From: Lamellibrachia satsuma
Lineage: Eukaryota > Annelida > Polychaeta > Sabellida > Siboglinidae
Direction: 5' to 3'
Length of the DNA stretch: 64,000 bases
NCBI GenBank assembly: GCA_033239005.1
Contig: BSQZ01000021.1
Span: forward strand, 9,745,016 to 9,809,015
The stretch's first letter is position 1, and every line of letters starts with the position of its first letter. Shown piece after piece: positions 63,825 to 64,000 of this stretch. The notes beneath the pieces are model-generated. The model ran no database searches, was not told where the DNA came from, and saw nothing but the letters and a program-made list of their open reading frames with translations. The position numbers were made by a program, and so were the translations under genes.

Positions 63825-64000
63825 ACGGATGAGTTTGTTCCCATGCCCAGTGATTATAGTTTGCTCCCATGCCCAGTCTTGTGGAAGTGATTATAATTTG
63901 TTCCCATGCCCAGTCTTGTGGAAGTGATTATAGTTTGTTCCCATGCCCAGTCTTGTGGAAGTGATTATAGTTTGCTCCCATGCCCGGTATTGTGGAAGTG
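63825..64000. repeat. 37 bp tandem repeat running off the window
   Basis: Unit gtttgttcccatgcccagtc plus ttgtggaagtgattata, at least four copies; the array continues past 64000. Confidence 0.95.

Overview
This window is nuclear DNA of a metazoan animal. Genes are split by GT-AG introns, there are non-LTR retrotransposon and tRNA-type SINE fragments, and there are no operons or ribosome binding sites. The gene set and the very dense micro- and minisatellites fit a lophotrochozoan invertebrate, plausibly a mollusc. The phylum is an inference; the sequence alone does not name a species.

Four protein-coding genes can be supported. (1) A complete HTATSF1/Cus2-type spliceosome factor lies on the minus strand (25281 down to 14139, seven coding exons, 735 aa). 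(2) A short membrane-anchored LicD/fukutin-type protein lies on the plus strand (35736-36395). (3) A complete GDP-L-fucose synthase (GFUS) lies on the plus strand (44666-54449, nine coding exons, 321 aa, the same length as the human enzyme). (4) A small secreted cysteine-rich protein lies on the minus strand (58446-58195), less certain. GFUS makes GDP-fucose and the LicD-like protein probably modifies glycans, so two neighbouring genes touch glycosylation; nothing shows co-regulation.

Layout: 1-14 kb has no recognised gene and holds AT, CACG and GT microsatellites, minisatellites with 40, 24, 35 and 36 bp units, and a 344 bp foldback element. 14-25 kb is HTATSF1, with 57, 29 and 26 bp arrays, a SINE and a LINE fragment in its introns. 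26-30 kb is a pile of broken LINEs. 30-35.6 kb is mixed repeats, including a 55 bp array, a SINE and a LINE 3' end. 35.7-36.4 kb is the LicD-like gene. 38-41 kb has a SINE, a polypyrimidine minisatellite and a possible GFUS promoter. 41.4-44.5 kb is a ~93-copy 34 bp satellite running up to GFUS. 44.7-54.4 kb is GFUS, whose introns carry 34, 45, ~36 and 33 bp arrays and a pure (GA)238 tract. 54.5-64 kb has a hairpin, a LINE 3' end, the small secreted protein, and 29, 74 and 37 bp arrays.

The main pattern beyond the genes is minisatellite birth inside transposable elements. Three arrays (24 bp in a SINE tail, 35 bp in a LINE tail, 55 bp inside an unnamed dispersed repeat) can be traced to a sequence present once in sister copies elsewhere in the same window. 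Several arrays also show higher-order structure (68 bp dimers, 348 bp blocks, ~955 bp blocks).
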